Positions 26,522 to 35,648 of a DNA stretch of 64,000 nt are shown piece by piece. Both the position numbers and the translations under genes were made by a program. Position 1 is the stretch's first letter. Each line of letters starts with the position of its first letter. This DNA comes from Lachnospiraceae bacterium NSJ-143 (GTDB lineage: Bacteria; Bacillota; Clostridia; Lachnospirales; Anaerotignaceae), in contig JALIFM010000002.1 of assembly GCA_022867625.1 (NCBI GenBank), positions 372,001 through 436,000 on the forward strand. The letters run 5' to 3'. The notes beneath the pieces are model-generated. The model saw only the letters and a program-made list of their open reading frames with translations. It was not told the origin of the DNA and searched no databases.

Positions 26522-27311
26522 TTTAATTGGAATACTTGAGAAAAGGGCGCCATTGTATTTGTCTGAAAGCTGGGATAACCCGGGGCTGCTTGTTGGCAGG
26601 CGCGACAAAGAGGTAAAAAAGGCGATAGTCGCTCTTGATGTGACTGAGGATGTAATCAGCGAGGCAATAATTGAAAAGGCTGATGTTATAGTAACACACC
26701 ACCCTCTTATATTTGGCGCTGTTAAAACTGTGAATGATTCGACATACACAGGCAGAAAAATATTAAGGCTTATAGAAAATGGAATCTGTCACTATGCGAT
26801 GCACACCAATCTTGATACAGCATTTGGAGGAACAAACGATACTCTGGCAAAGATTATAGGACTTGAGGATATTGAGCCGCTTGCGGTAAGCTGTGAGCAG
26901 GACGGAATGCCAAATGGTCTTGGCAGGCTTGGTACATTGAAAGAAAAGGTACATTTTGGCGCTTTTGCAGCTGACCTTAAAGATAAGCTTTCACTTGAGT
27001 GTATAACTTTGGTGGGAAACAAGAGCAGCATTGTTTCTAAGGTTGGCCTGTGTACTGGAGCTGGGTTTGAGTTTATAGATGAGGCTTACGCAAAGGGCTG
27101 TGATTTATATATCACTTCCGATGTAAAATTCCATGAAGCCCAAAAAGCTTTGGATATGGGTATATGCCTTATTGACGCTACACATTATGGAACAGAAAAT
27201 ATAATAGTACCTGTTTTAAAAGAATATATTGACAGTGAAGCCAAAAAGAACGGGTATGAAATTGATGTTGTTACGAGCAAATGTAACGGGCAGGTTTTTG
27301 GATATGTCTGA
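26508..27311 (+). CDS. Nif3-like dinuclear metal protein
   Basis: NIF3/YqfO family hexameric protein with two metal ions per subunit; its biochemical role is unsettled. Metal ligands are visible in VIVTHHPLIF, HTNLDTAFGG and DVKFHEAQKALDMGICLIDATHYGTE. At 267 residues it lacks the ~100-residue central PII-like insertion of B. subtilis YqfO. Overlaps trmK by 14 bases and is followed after 13 bases by the nucleoside kinase. Confidence 0.93.
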   Translation: MKLIDLIGILEKRAPLYLSESWDNPGLLVGRRDKEVKKAIVALDVTEDVISEAIIEKADVIVTHHPLIFGAVKTVNDSTYTGRKILRLIENGICHYAMHTNLDTAFGGTNDTLAKIIGLEDIEPLAVSCEQDGMPNGLGRLGTLKEKVHFGAFAADLKDKLSLECITLVGNKSSIVSKVGLCTGAGFEFIDEAYAKGCDLYITSDVKFHEAQKALDMGICLIDATHYGTENIIVPVLKEYIDSEAKKNGYEIDVVTSKCNGQVFGYV

Positions 27312-27324
27312 TGGGTGGCAAAAT

Positions 27325-28992
27325 ATGGAAGATAAAATTTTTGTAACAGTTAATGGCAATGACAGAAGGGAAATTAAAAAGGGCACTACCTTTTATGAGC
27401 TTTCCAAATCGTATAAAGACAGATATCAGACAGATATTATGCTGGCTAAAAGCGGTAATGTGCTTTACGAGCTGTCGGCCCGTATTAACAAAAGTATGGA
27501 TGTGGAATTTATAGACCTCACAAATCAGGATGGGGTGAGGGTTTACAGCAGAAGCCTTTCATTTATTATGGTTAAGGCCATAAAGGATTTGTTTGGTATA
27601 GAAACAAAAATATTTATTGAGCACTCAATAAATGGAAACCTGTATTGTGAAGTTTACCGTGATGGAGTTAAAATTGACAATGATTTCCTTCTTTGTGTAA
27701 AGAAAAAAATGATGGAGACAATAGAAGCTGATTTACCTATTGAGCGCCTAATGGTCAGTGTAGATGAGGCCACTGAGCTTGCGTCAAAATATGGGATGGA
27801 GGATAAAATCAGGCTTTTAGCTTACAGGCGTGTTTCATATGTCAGCCTGTACAGGCTGGAAAATCTATATGACTACTATTATGGATACATGCTTCCTTTT
27901 ACGGGACTTTTAAAAATTTTTGACCTTTCACTTTATGAAAAGGGATTTTTACTGAGGATGCCGTCAACAAAAAATCCGAATAAGCCAGAGACATATGATA
28001 ACTTTGAAAAGATTTCTGCTGTATTTATGGAACAGCTTGAATGGTGCAAGCTCATGGAGGTTAAATGTATTGCTGATTTGAATGATGTCATAGCAGACGG
28101 TTCATTTGCTGAGCTTGTAAGGATTAATGAGGCCCTGCATGAGAAAAAAATAGCTTATATCGCTGATAAAATAACCGAAAACTTTGACAGGATTAAGGTT
28201 GTACTTATAGCTGGGCCTTCTTCATCAGGCAAAACGTCATTTGCGCAGCGTCTTTGTGTACAGCTCAGGGTAAATGGAATCAAGCCTCATGCAATTGGTA
28301 TGGACGATTATTTTTTAAATAGAGACCAGACTCCATTGGGGCAGGACGGAAGACCGGATTTTGAAAGTCTTAATGCTCTTGACCTGCATAAGTTCAACAA
28401 TGACATAAATAATTTGATTAACGGACGTGAGGCAGTTATCCCTTCCTATGATTTTATTACGGGCAAAAGAAGTATTGCAGGCCGAAAAATGAAACTGCGA
28501 AAAGGCGAAATTATTGTCATTGAGGGCATACATGGCCTTAATACAGAGCTTACAAGGGATATTCCGGAGGAAAATAAATTTAGAATATTTGTAAGCCCTA
28601 TGACACAGCTCAATATTGACGCACATAATTGTATTTCAACATCAGACAGCAGGCTGATAAGAAGAATCGTAAGGGATTTCCAGTTCAGGGGAAATACAGC
28701 CGCGCAAACCATAGACTCATGGCCAAATGTAAGGCGTGGGGAAGAACAGAATATATTCCCTTATCAGCAGAACGCGGATATAGTATTTAATTCTGCCACT
28801 ATTTATGAGTTAAGTGTATTAAAAGCTTTTATTGTACCGCTGCTTTATAAAATAGATAAGACTATGCCGGAGTATATAACCGCAAACAGGATTTTAAAAT
28901 TCCTTGAATATTTCCTTTGTGCGGGTACAGAGGCAATTCCTGACAATTCACTCCTTAAAGAGTTTGTAGGTGGAAGTGTATTTAATGTTTGA
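27325..28992 (+). CDS. Uridine kinase-like nucleoside kinase with TGS-type N-terminus
   Basis: 555 residues. The N-terminus (about 1-65) resembles a TGS/ubiquitin-like domain, followed by a segment like the second additional domain of threonyl-tRNA synthetase. The C-terminal half is a phosphoribulokinase/uridine-kinase P-loop domain: VLIAGPSSSGKTSFAQRL, MDDYFLNRDQTP and IVIEGIHGLN. Families of this build are annotated nucleoside kinase; the true substrate is not established. ATG 27325 follows GGGTGG by a few bases; ATG 27304 is inside nif3. Its stop codon lies inside the rnpB -35 box. Confidence 0.88.
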   Translation: MEDKIFVTVNGNDRREIKKGTTFYELSKSYKDRYQTDIMLAKSGNVLYELSARINKSMDVEFIDLTNQDGVRVYSRSLSFIMVKAIKDLFGIETKIFIEHSINGNLYCEVYRDGVKIDNDFLLCVKKKMMETIEADLPIERLMVSVDEATELASKYGMEDKIRLLAYRRVSYVSLYRLENLYDYYYGYMLPFTGLLKIFDLSLYEKGFLLRMPSTKNPNKPETYDNFEKISAVFMEQLEWCKLMEVKCIADLNDVIADGSFAELVRINEALHEKKIAYIADKITENFDRIKVVLIAGPSSSGKTSFAQRLCVQLRVNGIKPHAIGMDDYFLNRDQTPLGQDGRPDFESLNALDLHKFNNDINNLINGREAVIPSYDFITGKRSIAGRKMKLRKGEIIVIEGIHGLNTELTRDIPEENKFRIFVSPMTQLNIDAHNCISTSDSRLIRRIVRDFQFRGNTAAQTIDSWPNVRRGEEQNIFPYQQNADIVFNSATIYELSVLKAFIVPLLYKIDKTMPEYITANRILKFLEYFLCAGTEAIPDNSLLKEFVGGSVFNV

Positions 28993-29017
28993 CACAAAAA
29001 TTACCTTATGTTAAAAT
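28989..29017 (+). promoter_or_regulatory. Sigma-A promoter of rnpB
   Basis: Perfect TTGACA (28989-28994), 17-bp spacer and TAAAAT (29012-29017). Transcription should begin at about 29024, the 5' end of the RNA. The TGA stop of the kinase gene (28990-28992) lies within the -35. Confidence 0.85.
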
Positions 29018-29023
29018 ATATAC

Positions 29024-29360
29024 TTATGAGTAAGCCAGATGGTCGCCCTTAACAGGGAGGAAAGTCCGGGCTTCACAGAGCAGGGCGCCGGTTAACGGCC
29101 GGTGAAGGTGACTTCAAGGAAAGTGCAACAGAAATAAACCGCCTTTGTTTTTGCAAAGGTAAGGGTGGAAAGGTGAGGCAAGAGCTCACCGGCTTTCTGG
29201 TAACAGAAAGCGCTCTGTAAACCCCGCCTGAAGCAAGGTCTGAATAAAGTAATGGGGCTGCTCGTCCCGCTTTGATATGACCGCATGATGATGTCGGTGA
29301 CGACATACCAAGATAGATGACCGTCAAATACAGAACCCGGCTTATAGGCTTGCTCATACA
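29024..29360 (+). ncRNA. rnpB: RNase P RNA
   Basis: Catalytic RNA that matures tRNA 5' ends. Hallmarks are GAGGAAAGTCCGGGCTTC near 29058, the universal 3' block ACAGAACCCGGCTTATAGG near 29331, and the closing helix P1 made by ATGAGTAAGCC (29026-29036) with GGCTTGCTCAT (29347-29357). The core also has the conserved CR regions (TGGTAACAGAAAG, GTAAACCCC). Length about 335 bases, and a strong promoter and terminator flank it. Confidence 0.96.
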
Positions 29361-29397
29361 AAAACAGTCCATAGTTATATGGGCTGTTTTTGTTTTT
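29360..29397 (+). terminator. Terminator of rnpB
   Basis: AAAACAGTCCATA (29361-29373) pairs with TATGGGCTGTTTT (29378-29390), one G-U pair, four-base loop, then TTGTTTTT. Confidence 0.85.
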
Positions 29398-29501
29398 AAT
29401 TGTATTCAAAATTGTTAAAAGTATGAACAATATTGTGGTTTTTGATGAATTGCAGTTAAAAAAGTGGTATTATAAGTAAATAAAGGAAAGGAAGTGTTTA
29501 A

Positions 29502-30137
29502 ATGAAAAAGCTTTTGAGCTGTTTTTTGAGCTTTACTTTAATTGGAGCATTGATGATGCCACAGGTATTTGCTGGGGAGATAAATACGTATCTTGAATAT
29601 AGTATCAGTTTTGATAATAATAAGCTAAGCCAAAAAGCTTATAAAGAAAGTGAAGACTATATGTTTCCTATACGTGAGATAAGCGAAGTTATCGGTTATA
29701 AAGTGGACTGGAGTGAAAGTGACAGGACAGTTACGATTACTGGAAACTCAAAAAAAGCTGAATTTAAGATTGGCGAGAATAAATACACTATTGATGACGA
29801 CATGATATTTGTATCAAAATTGCCATCTGAAATTAAAAATGACAGCACTTATGTAAGCGCGGGATTTCTGGATAACTTTTTAGATATAGTAATAAGGGAA
29901 CCTGACAACGGCACTATAAGTATAATGAGTATAAAAAAGATTGAAGGTATTATAGAGGCCGCATCTATGAATATGCTTGTATTAAGAGCGGATAAAGGGA
30001 AGAAGTATTCGTTTAACACTGAAAAAACTGAAGGCAGCAGCGCTGGCAGCCTGATAATCGGCTCAAAGGTTACTGTTTGCTATATAGACGAGCTTGAAGA
30101 AAACAGTATTAATACAGCTCTGAAAATCGAACAGTAA
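29502..30137 (+). CDS. Secreted stalk-domain protein (copper amine oxidase-like module)
   Basis: 211 residues. Signal peptide about 1-24 ending MPQVFAG. The mature part opens with a PF07833-like module (MFPIREISEVIGYKVDW, then RTVTITGNSKKAEFKIG), with a small beta-rich C-terminal part (GIIEAASMNMLVLRADKGKK) that resembles OB-like tails. Binding partner unknown. GGAAAGGAAG precedes the ATG. It stands alone between rnpB and the cobalamin promoter. Confidence 0.8.
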   Translation: MKKLLSCFLSFTLIGALMMPQVFAGEINTYLEYSISFDNNKLSQKAYKESEDYMFPIREISEVIGYKVDWSESDRTVTITGNSKKAEFKIGENKYTIDDDMIFVSKLPSEIKNDSTYVSAGFLDNFLDIVIREPDNGTISIMSIKKIEGIIEAASMNMLVLRADKGKKYSFNTEKTEGSSAGSLIIGSKVTVCYIDELEENSINTALKIEQ

Positions 30138-30167
30138 TTAAACAGAGCGATGTTTAAGCTTATTTTA

Positions 30168-30196
30168 TTGACATGCAACAAAATAGGCTTTAAAAT
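30168..30196 (+). promoter_or_regulatory. Sigma-A promoter of the cobalamin operon
   Basis: Perfect TTGACA (30168-30173), 17-bp spacer, TAAAAT (30191-30196). Predicted start near 30203, just ahead of the riboswitch. Apparently the only promoter for the 16.5 kb downstream. Confidence 0.85.
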
Positions 30197-30210
30197 TAAA
30201 TAAACTTACT

Positions 30211-30416
30211 TATACCTTAGCTTTGTGGTGCTGCCCATAAACGGGCGGATAATAGGGAAGAAGGGTGAAATTCCCTCACGGTGCCGCCGCTGTATAAACT
30301 TTTATGTTTTCTTATGCCACTGATTATTCGGGAAGGCGAAACGTATTAAATGTTTAAGTCAGAAGACCTGCCGCAATAGCTTTGTACCACCGTCGGTTCA
30401 ACGGAAGGGGCAAAAC
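30211..30416 (+). promoter_or_regulatory. Cobalamin riboswitch
   Basis: Conserved B12-binding core: GGGAAGAAGGGTGAAATTCCC at 30254-30274 (the P5-P6 part, G-rich with GGTGAAA), GCCGCCGCTGTA following, GCCACTG at 30315-30321, GGGAAGGCGAA, and the B12 box AAGTCAGAAGACCTGCC at 30356-30372. A small hairpin CCGT/ACGG near 30390-30404 can supply the kissing loop. Adenosylcobalamin binding would allow the terminator at 30434 to form and shut down its own synthesis. Confidence 0.95.
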
Positions 30417-30433
30417 AACAGTGTTATTTTTGT

Positions 30434-30465
30434 GCCTTTTTTCAAGTGAAAAAAGGCTGTTTTTG
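30434..30465 (+). terminator. Riboswitch-controlled terminator
   Basis: GCCTTTTTTC (30434-30443) pairs perfectly with GAAAAAAGGC (30448-30457), four-base loop, followed by TGTTTTTG. Placed between riboswitch and cbiK, so it is the likely expression platform. Confidence 0.85.
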
Positions 30466-30491
30466 TATAAATATATTCTTAAGGAGTCAAT

Positions 30492-31286
30492 ATGAGAGAA
30501 AGAGCAATACTTATTGTCAGTTTTGGAACAAGCTATACAGACACAATGGAAAAAACTATTTTTTCGATAGAAAACCGTATAACTGAAGAGTTTTCACAAT
30601 GTGATGTGTTCAGAGCATTTACAAGCAGTATTATTGTAAAAAAGCTGAAGGACGATGGATTTTATGTTGACAGCGTTGCCGAGGCGATTGAGAACATAAT
30701 AAGCCTTGGATATAAGGAATGCTATATTCAACCAACACATATTATTGCCGGAATGGAATACGAAAAGCTGGTTGAGGAAGCAGAAAAGTATACTGGAAGC
30801 TTTGAGGTTATGAAAATAGGAAAGCCTATGCTGTATGCGACTAAGGATTTAAGGAATATTGTAAATATCTTAACGCAAAGTACCGGCTGCGCGCATGACG
30901 AGGCTGTTGTGCTTATGGGGCATGGAAGTGAACATTTTGCCAATACAACATATGCGGCATTGGACTATATGTTTAAGGAAATGGGATATGAGAATTTTTT
31001 TGTGGGAACAGTGGAAGCATATCCTGATTTGGAGACAGTGATAAAAATCATTAAAAGGGAAGGATATAAAAAAGCTTCAATAATGCCTTTGCTGATAGTG
31101 GCTGGCGACCATGCTTTAAATGATATGTCATCAGACGAAGAAACCAGCTGGGTAAACCGGTTTATATCAGAGGGGATAGAAGCCAAAGCTGTGGTAAAGG
31201 GCCTTGGAGAGTATACGGGAGTAGCGGATATGTATATTGATCATATGAGGGAATACTTGGGGCTGCGGGATAAAAATGCCTTTTGA
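30492..31286 (+). CDS. cbiK: Sirohydrochlorin cobaltochelatase
   Basis: Inserts Co2+ into sirohydrochlorin, the committed step of the anaerobic route. 264 residues, the CbiK class rather than the small CbiX. SFGTSYTDTMEKTI opens the fold; the metal His residues are in VLMGHGSEHFANT and LIVAGDHALNDM. No signal peptide, so it is cytoplasmic. First gene after the riboswitch; AAGGAG precedes the ATG. Overlaps cbiD by 11 bases. Confidence 0.95.
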   Translation: MRERAILIVSFGTSYTDTMEKTIFSIENRITEEFSQCDVFRAFTSSIIVKKLKDDGFYVDSVAEAIENIISLGYKECYIQPTHIIAGMEYEKLVEEAEKYTGSFEVMKIGKPMLYATKDLRNIVNILTQSTGCAHDEAVVLMGHGSEHFANTTYAALDYMFKEMGYENFFVGTVEAYPDLETVIKIIKREGYKKASIMPLLIVAGDHALNDMSSDEETSWVNRFISEGIEAKAVVKGLGEYTGVADMYIDHMREYLGLRDKNAF

Positions 31287-32421
31287 TTATTACATAAAAA
31301 GCGGATACAACAAAAATTTAAGATGTGGATTTACAACAGGGACATGCGCCGCCATTGCGGCTAAAGCGGCCGTAATATTGCTTCTGTCAGGCAACAGTGT
31401 TGAATATTGTTCTGTAATAACGCCAAAGGGCATAGAGGTCGAAACTCAAATTGTTGACAGCCGTATCGATAACGGAGTGGCTCTGTGTTCGGTTATAAAG
31501 GACGGAGGGGACGACATTGACGCTACAGACGGGATTGAAATAACCGCGTCTGTTGAAAAGGTTCGTTCCGGAATACTGATTGACGGCGGAGAAGGGATAG
31601 GCAGGGTAACTAAAAGTGGTCTTGACCAGCCTGTTGGATGTGCGGCTATTAATTCTGTACCGAGAAGTATGATTGAAGAAGCTGTAAAGGGTGTGTGCGC
31701 AGAGCTTGGATATAAAGGTGGAATAAAGGTCATTATCTCTGCTCCTGAGGGAATGAAAATAGCCGGTAAAACGTTTAACCCTAATATAGGCATAGATGGA
31801 GGGATATCAATAATAGGTACAAGCGGAATAGTAGAGCCAAAAAGCCTTAAAGCTATTGCTGATACAGTACGTATAGAGCTGAGAGTATTAAAAAACTCTG
31901 GAAGTAAGAATGTAATAATAACTCCTGGAAATTATGGGGAGTCATACCTTAAAAACAGCAGTATATTTAATAATGTGCCATATGTCAAATGCTCAAATTT
32001 TATTGGCGATGCTCTGGAGGAAGCTGCATCTCTTGATTTTAAAAAGATACTTGTTGTGGGGCATATGGGAAAGCTTATAAAGCTTGCATCAGGCATGTTT
32101 AATACCCACTCGTATTACGGTGACTGCCGTATGGAAATATTTTCAGCGCACGCGGCGTTATGTGGAGTATCCAAGGAAACAGTAGCAAGAATAATGGAAT
32201 GTGTTACAGTTGACAGCGCGCTGTCTGTAATAGAGGCTGATAAAGCGCTGTTTAAAGCTGTGAATAATTCGATAATGTCAAAAATCCAGTTTAATTTAAA
32301 TCGTAAACTGCCGGACAATATAGATGTCGGTGCGGTTGCTTTTACTAATATTTATGGTACATTGGCTATAAGTGCAGAGGGAAAAAAGATACTTTCGTGT
32401 TTTGGAGGACAATATGAATAA
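31276..32421 (+). CDS. cbiD: Cobalt-precorrin-5B (C1)-methyltransferase
   Basis: Methylates C1 of the contracting corrin ring using S-adenosylmethionine; specific to the anaerobic pathway. 381 residues. Family opening RCGFTTGTCAAIAAKAA and the Gly-rich GEGIGRVTKSGLDQPVG are clear, with VVGHMGKLIKLASGMFNTHS in the C-terminal half. Overlaps cbiK at the start and cbiL by 8 bases at the end. Confidence 0.95.
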   Translation: MPFDYYIKSGYNKNLRCGFTTGTCAAIAAKAAVILLLSGNSVEYCSVITPKGIEVETQIVDSRIDNGVALCSVIKDGGDDIDATDGIEITASVEKVRSGILIDGGEGIGRVTKSGLDQPVGCAAINSVPRSMIEEAVKGVCAELGYKGGIKVIISAPEGMKIAGKTFNPNIGIDGGISIIGTSGIVEPKSLKAIADTVRIELRVLKNSGSKNVIITPGNYGESYLKNSSIFNNVPYVKCSNFIGDALEEAASLDFKKILVVGHMGKLIKLASGMFNTHSYYGDCRMEIFSAHAALCGVSKETVARIMECVTVDSALSVIEADKALFKAVNNSIMSKIQFNLNRKLPDNIDVGAVAFTNIYGTLAISAEGKKILSCFGGQYE

Positions 32422-33103
32422 AGGTATACTATACGGTGTGGGTGTTGGACCGGGTGACAGCGAACTGCTTACACTTAAGGCTGTAAGGATAATAAAGGAA
32501 AACCGTGTGCTGGCTGTGCCCAGAACCGGAGAGGTCAGGAGCTTAGCGCTTAATATTGTATCTGATGCTGTTGATATTACTGACAAGAAAGTAATATATC
32601 TGGACTTTCCTATGGTGAAGGATAAAAATAAAACAGCTGAAAACTACATGATAAACGCACTGAAAATACAGGAATTCCTGAAGAATGGTGAGAATGTGGT
32701 TTTTATAAGCCTTGGAGATATATCCGTATATTCTACTTTTGGCTGCCTGCAGCCTATAGTAGCTGAGAATGGTTATAAAACGGTAATGATTCCGGGGGTT
32801 CCAAGTTTTTGTGCAGTAAGCTCGGCTCTTGGCATAAGCCTTACAGAAAAAAATAAGCCAATACATATAATACCAGCGGTTTACGGAGGAATAGAAAGCT
32901 ACATGGAGCTTGCCGGTACAAAGGTGTTTATGAAAAGCAGCGGAAAGCTTGAGGAAATCAAAAAGGAGTCTAAAAACAGAGGACTGTTGGACAAGTCATT
33001 TGCTGTTGCAGACTGTGGTTTGGAAACTGAAAAGATTATCAGGCAATTTGACACAGCCGAAGATAATACCGGATATTTCACAACTGTTATTGTAAAGGAA
33101 TGA
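32414..33103 (+). CDS. cbiL: Cobalt-factor II C20-methyltransferase
   Basis: Adds the C20 methyl group to cobalt-factor II. Tetrapyrrole methylase fold: GVGVGPGDSELLTLKA at the start, SLGDISVYSTF, and MIPGVPSFCAVSSALG. The frame is open back to 32372, but ATG 32414 follows GGAGGAC and begins the normal sequence MNKGILYGVGVG, giving 229 residues. Overlaps cbiD by 8 bases. Confidence 0.94.
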   Translation: MNKGILYGVGVGPGDSELLTLKAVRIIKENRVLAVPRTGEVRSLALNIVSDAVDITDKKVIYLDFPMVKDKNKTAENYMINALKIQEFLKNGENVVFISLGDISVYSTFGCLQPIVAENGYKTVMIPGVPSFCAVSSALGISLTEKNKPIHIIPAVYGGIESYMELAGTKVFMKSSGKLEEIKKESKNRGLLDKSFAVADCGLETEKIIRQFDTAEDNTGYFTTVIVKE

Positions 33104-33110
33104 AGTTGGA

Positions 33111-33878
33111 ATGGTTAATTTTGTTGGAGCAGGCCCTGGAGCGCCGGATTTGATAACGCTCAGGGGAAAAAAGCTTTTGAGTGAGGCTGATGTAATTATT
33201 TATGCCGGCTCGCTTGTAAACAAAGAGCTTTTAAATTTAAAGAAAGAAAGCTGCAAGGTTTATAACAGCGCATATATGACACTTGAGGCTGTAACAGATA
33301 TTATGGCTGACGCTGAAAATAATGGCCTTATGACTGTAAGGCTTCATACAGGAGACCCTTCAGTATATGGGGCTATACGTGAACAGATGGATATTCTGGA
33401 CGAAAAAAATATACAGTACAGTGTGTGCCCTGGCGTAAGCTCATTTTGCGCCGCCGCCGCCGCTTTAAATATTGAGTATACGCTCCCAGCGGTTTCGCAG
33501 ACGGTTATTATAACAAGGGTTGAGGGAAGAACACCTGTGCCGTCTGGCGAGGATTTGTCTCTCCTGGCTTCGCATAGAGCAACAATGGTTTTGTTTTTAA
33601 GCACCGGCCTGATAAGGGAACTTACTGAAAAACTTTATTCCGGAGGTATTTCTCCTAATACTCCGGCTGCTATAGTCTACAAGGCGAGTTGGAATGACGA
33701 GAGAAAAATTATATGTACAGTAAAGGAACTGTATGATGCAGCCAAAAAAAATGGTATTGAAAATACCGCTATAATAATTATAGGAGATGTTTTAAACTGC
33801 GGATATGAAAGAAGCTGCTTGTATAATCCTTCATTTACAACAATGTTCAGAAAGGGAGAAAATGCTGAAAATGAATAG
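33111..33878 (+). CDS. cbiF: Cobalt-precorrin-4 C11-methyltransferase
   Basis: Methylates C11. 255 residues, tetrapyrrole methylase fold: FVGAGPGAPDLITLRG, the acetate-anion loop LHTGDPSVYGAIREQ and VCPGVSSFCAAAAAL, and the CbiF-specific TRVEGRTPVP. It follows cbiL by 7 bases and overlaps the start of cbiG. Confidence 0.95.
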   Translation: MVNFVGAGPGAPDLITLRGKKLLSEADVIIYAGSLVNKELLNLKKESCKVYNSAYMTLEAVTDIMADAENNGLMTVRLHTGDPSVYGAIREQMDILDEKNIQYSVCPGVSSFCAAAAALNIEYTLPAVSQTVIITRVEGRTPVPSGEDLSLLASHRATMVLFLSTGLIRELTEKLYSGGISPNTPAAIVYKASWNDERKIICTVKELYDAAKKNGIENTAIIIIGDVLNCGYERSCLYNPSFTTMFRKGENAENE

Positions 33879-34914
33879 GGTAGCGGTAGTCAGCTTTACA
33901 GATAAAGGGAGCTTTCTGAACAGAAAGTTAGGGCGTAACCTTATGAGGGCGGGATATACGTGCATGTGTGCCGCACCAGAAAAATATTCAGCTAAATATG
34001 GTATTGACACATTAAGCCATGACTATATAAAGTGGATTGGCGGTATATTTACAAAATACGATATTCTGCTGTTTATTGGCGCCGCCGGTATAGCTGTAAG
34101 GGGAATAGCTCCATATATAAAAGATAAATTCAGCGACCCGGCGGTTGTTGTGCTTGATGAAAACGAAACATATGTAATACCTATATTGAGCGGACATATA
34201 GGCGGAGCAAATGCATTTGCGGAACTGGTTTCAGAGCTTACTGGAGCCGCTGCGGTTATAACAACAGCTACGGATATAAATAATAAATTTGCCGTTGATA
34301 TTTTTGCCGTTAAAAATAATTTGAAAATAATCCAGAGGTGTATGATACGCCGTATTTCTTCTGCTGTCTTATCAAATGAGAAGGTATCGGTTTACTGTGA
34401 TAAGCCGTTAAACGGAAAGCTTCCCGCAGGTATAGTAAAGTCAGGCAAGGGCAAAACAGGGTTCAGTATATCGGTATACAAAAACGCCGCTGAATTTGAA
34501 AACACATTGAATCTTGTTCCTGCTAAAATACATATTGGTATTGGCTGCCGCAAGGGTGTATCAGAGGGAGCTGTAGAGGAAGCGATTAATAATTTTCTTG
34601 ATTCGGCAGATGTGTTTGAAGAAGCCGTATGCTGTGTTTCAACCATAAATATTAAGTATGGTGAAAGAGGGATAATTGACTGCTGTTCAAAAAAAGGATG
34701 GCCTATTACATACTATTCAGCAGACAACCTGAGCAGGGCGAAGGGCGAATTTGCTTCCTCGGATTTTGTAAAGACTGTCACAGGAATTGACAATGTGTGT
34801 GAAAGGGCTGCCGTGCTTTCTTCAAACGGAGGACGATTAATACTTGGAAAGACAAAATACAATGGTGTAACATTAGCGGCTGCCTGTGAGGAATGGAGTG
34901 TTGATTTTGGCTAA
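33862..34914 (+). CDS. cbiG: Cobalt-precorrin-5A hydrolase
   Basis: Opens the delta-lactone ring and releases the extruded two-carbon unit (acetaldehyde). About 350 residues. An N-terminal domain with LLFIGAAGIAVRGIAPYI and VIPILSGHIGGANAFA and a C-terminal domain with HIGIGCRKGVSEGAVEEAI and ERAAVLSSNGGRLI are both present, so it is full length. The start is ambiguous: ATG 33862 is 3 bases after GGGAG, ATG 33871 is 12 bases after it. Overlaps cbiF and cbiH. Confidence 0.93.
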   Translation: MLKMNRVAVVSFTDKGSFLNRKLGRNLMRAGYTCMCAAPEKYSAKYGIDTLSHDYIKWIGGIFTKYDILLFIGAAGIAVRGIAPYIKDKFSDPAVVVLDENETYVIPILSGHIGGANAFAELVSELTGAAAVITTATDINNKFAVDIFAVKNNLKIIQRCMIRRISSAVLSNEKVSVYCDKPLNGKLPAGIVKSGKGKTGFSISVYKNAAEFENTLNLVPAKIHIGIGCRKGVSEGAVEEAINNFLDSADVFEEAVCCVSTINIKYGERGIIDCCSKKGWPITYYSADNLSRAKGEFASSDFVKTVTGIDNVCERAAVLSSNGGRLILGKTKYNGVTLAAACEEWSVDFG

Positions 34915-35632
34915 GCTTTATATTGTGGGTATAGGTCCAGGGGAATATGACCAGATGACAGTCAAGGCCATTAAAACGCTGGAAAAATGCAGTACTATAG
35001 CGGGCTATACAGTATATGCTGAGCTGATAAAAGAACATTTTACTGATAAGGAATTTATTGTTTCTGGTATGAGACAGGAAAAGGAACGGTGCATAAAGGC
35101 TTTTGAGTCGGCCAGAACAGCTGATACAGCGCTTATATGCAGCGGAGATGCCGGAATATACGCTCTTGCAGGGCTTGCCCTTGAACTGAATGACAGATTT
35201 GCAGATATTGAAGTTGAGATAGTGCCGGGAGTGACAGCTGCTTTAAGCGGAGGGGCGGCGCTTGGAGCACCTATTGGGCATGATACTGCGTTTATAAGCC
35301 TGAGCGATTTGCTTACACCTGCGGACTTGATTGAAAAGCGGCTGCGGTGTGCTGCCTCTGCTGACTTTGTGATTTGCATTTATAATCCTTCCAGCAAAAA
35401 GAGAAAGGATTATTTAAAGAAGGCCTGTGGTATAGTTTTAGAATATCAAAAGCCTGACACAGTATGCGGCATAGTCAAAAATATTGGGCGTTCTGGTGAA
35501 TATAAAGAGATTATGTCCCTTGGAGAGCTTTTGGATTATGATGCTGATATGTTTACGACCGTCTTTATAGGCAATTCTCAGACGGTAAAAAAAGGCGGAT
35601 ACATGGTTACACCAAGAGGATATATATTATAA
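34907..35632 (+). CDS. cbiH: Cobalt-precorrin-3B / cobalt-factor III C17-methyltransferase
   Basis: Methylates C17 and brings about ring contraction. 241 residues: YIVGIGPGEYDQMTVKA, SGMRQEKERC, ICSGDAGIYALAG and IVPGVTAALSGGA are CbiH-type motifs. The start is TTG 34907 with GGAG 8 bases upstream, giving MAKLYIVG; an earlier GTG at 34886 is deep inside cbiG. Overlaps cbiG by 8 bases. Confidence 0.93.
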   Translation: MAKLYIVGIGPGEYDQMTVKAIKTLEKCSTIAGYTVYAELIKEHFTDKEFIVSGMRQEKERCIKAFESARTADTALICSGDAGIYALAGLALELNDRFADIEVEIVPGVTAALSGGAALGAPIGHDTAFISLSDLLTPADLIEKRLRCAASADFVICIYNPSSKKRKDYLKKACGIVLEYQKPDTVCGIVKNIGRSGEYKEIMSLGELLDYDADMFTTVFIGNSQTVKKGGYMVTPRGYIL

Positions 35633-35648
35633 AGGGAGTATGCTGAAT

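Noticed and set aside
27229-27324. Longer N-terminus for the nucleoside kinase
   Set aside because: The extra codons lie within nif3, and the normal TGS-like N-terminus begins at 27325 behind GGGTGG.
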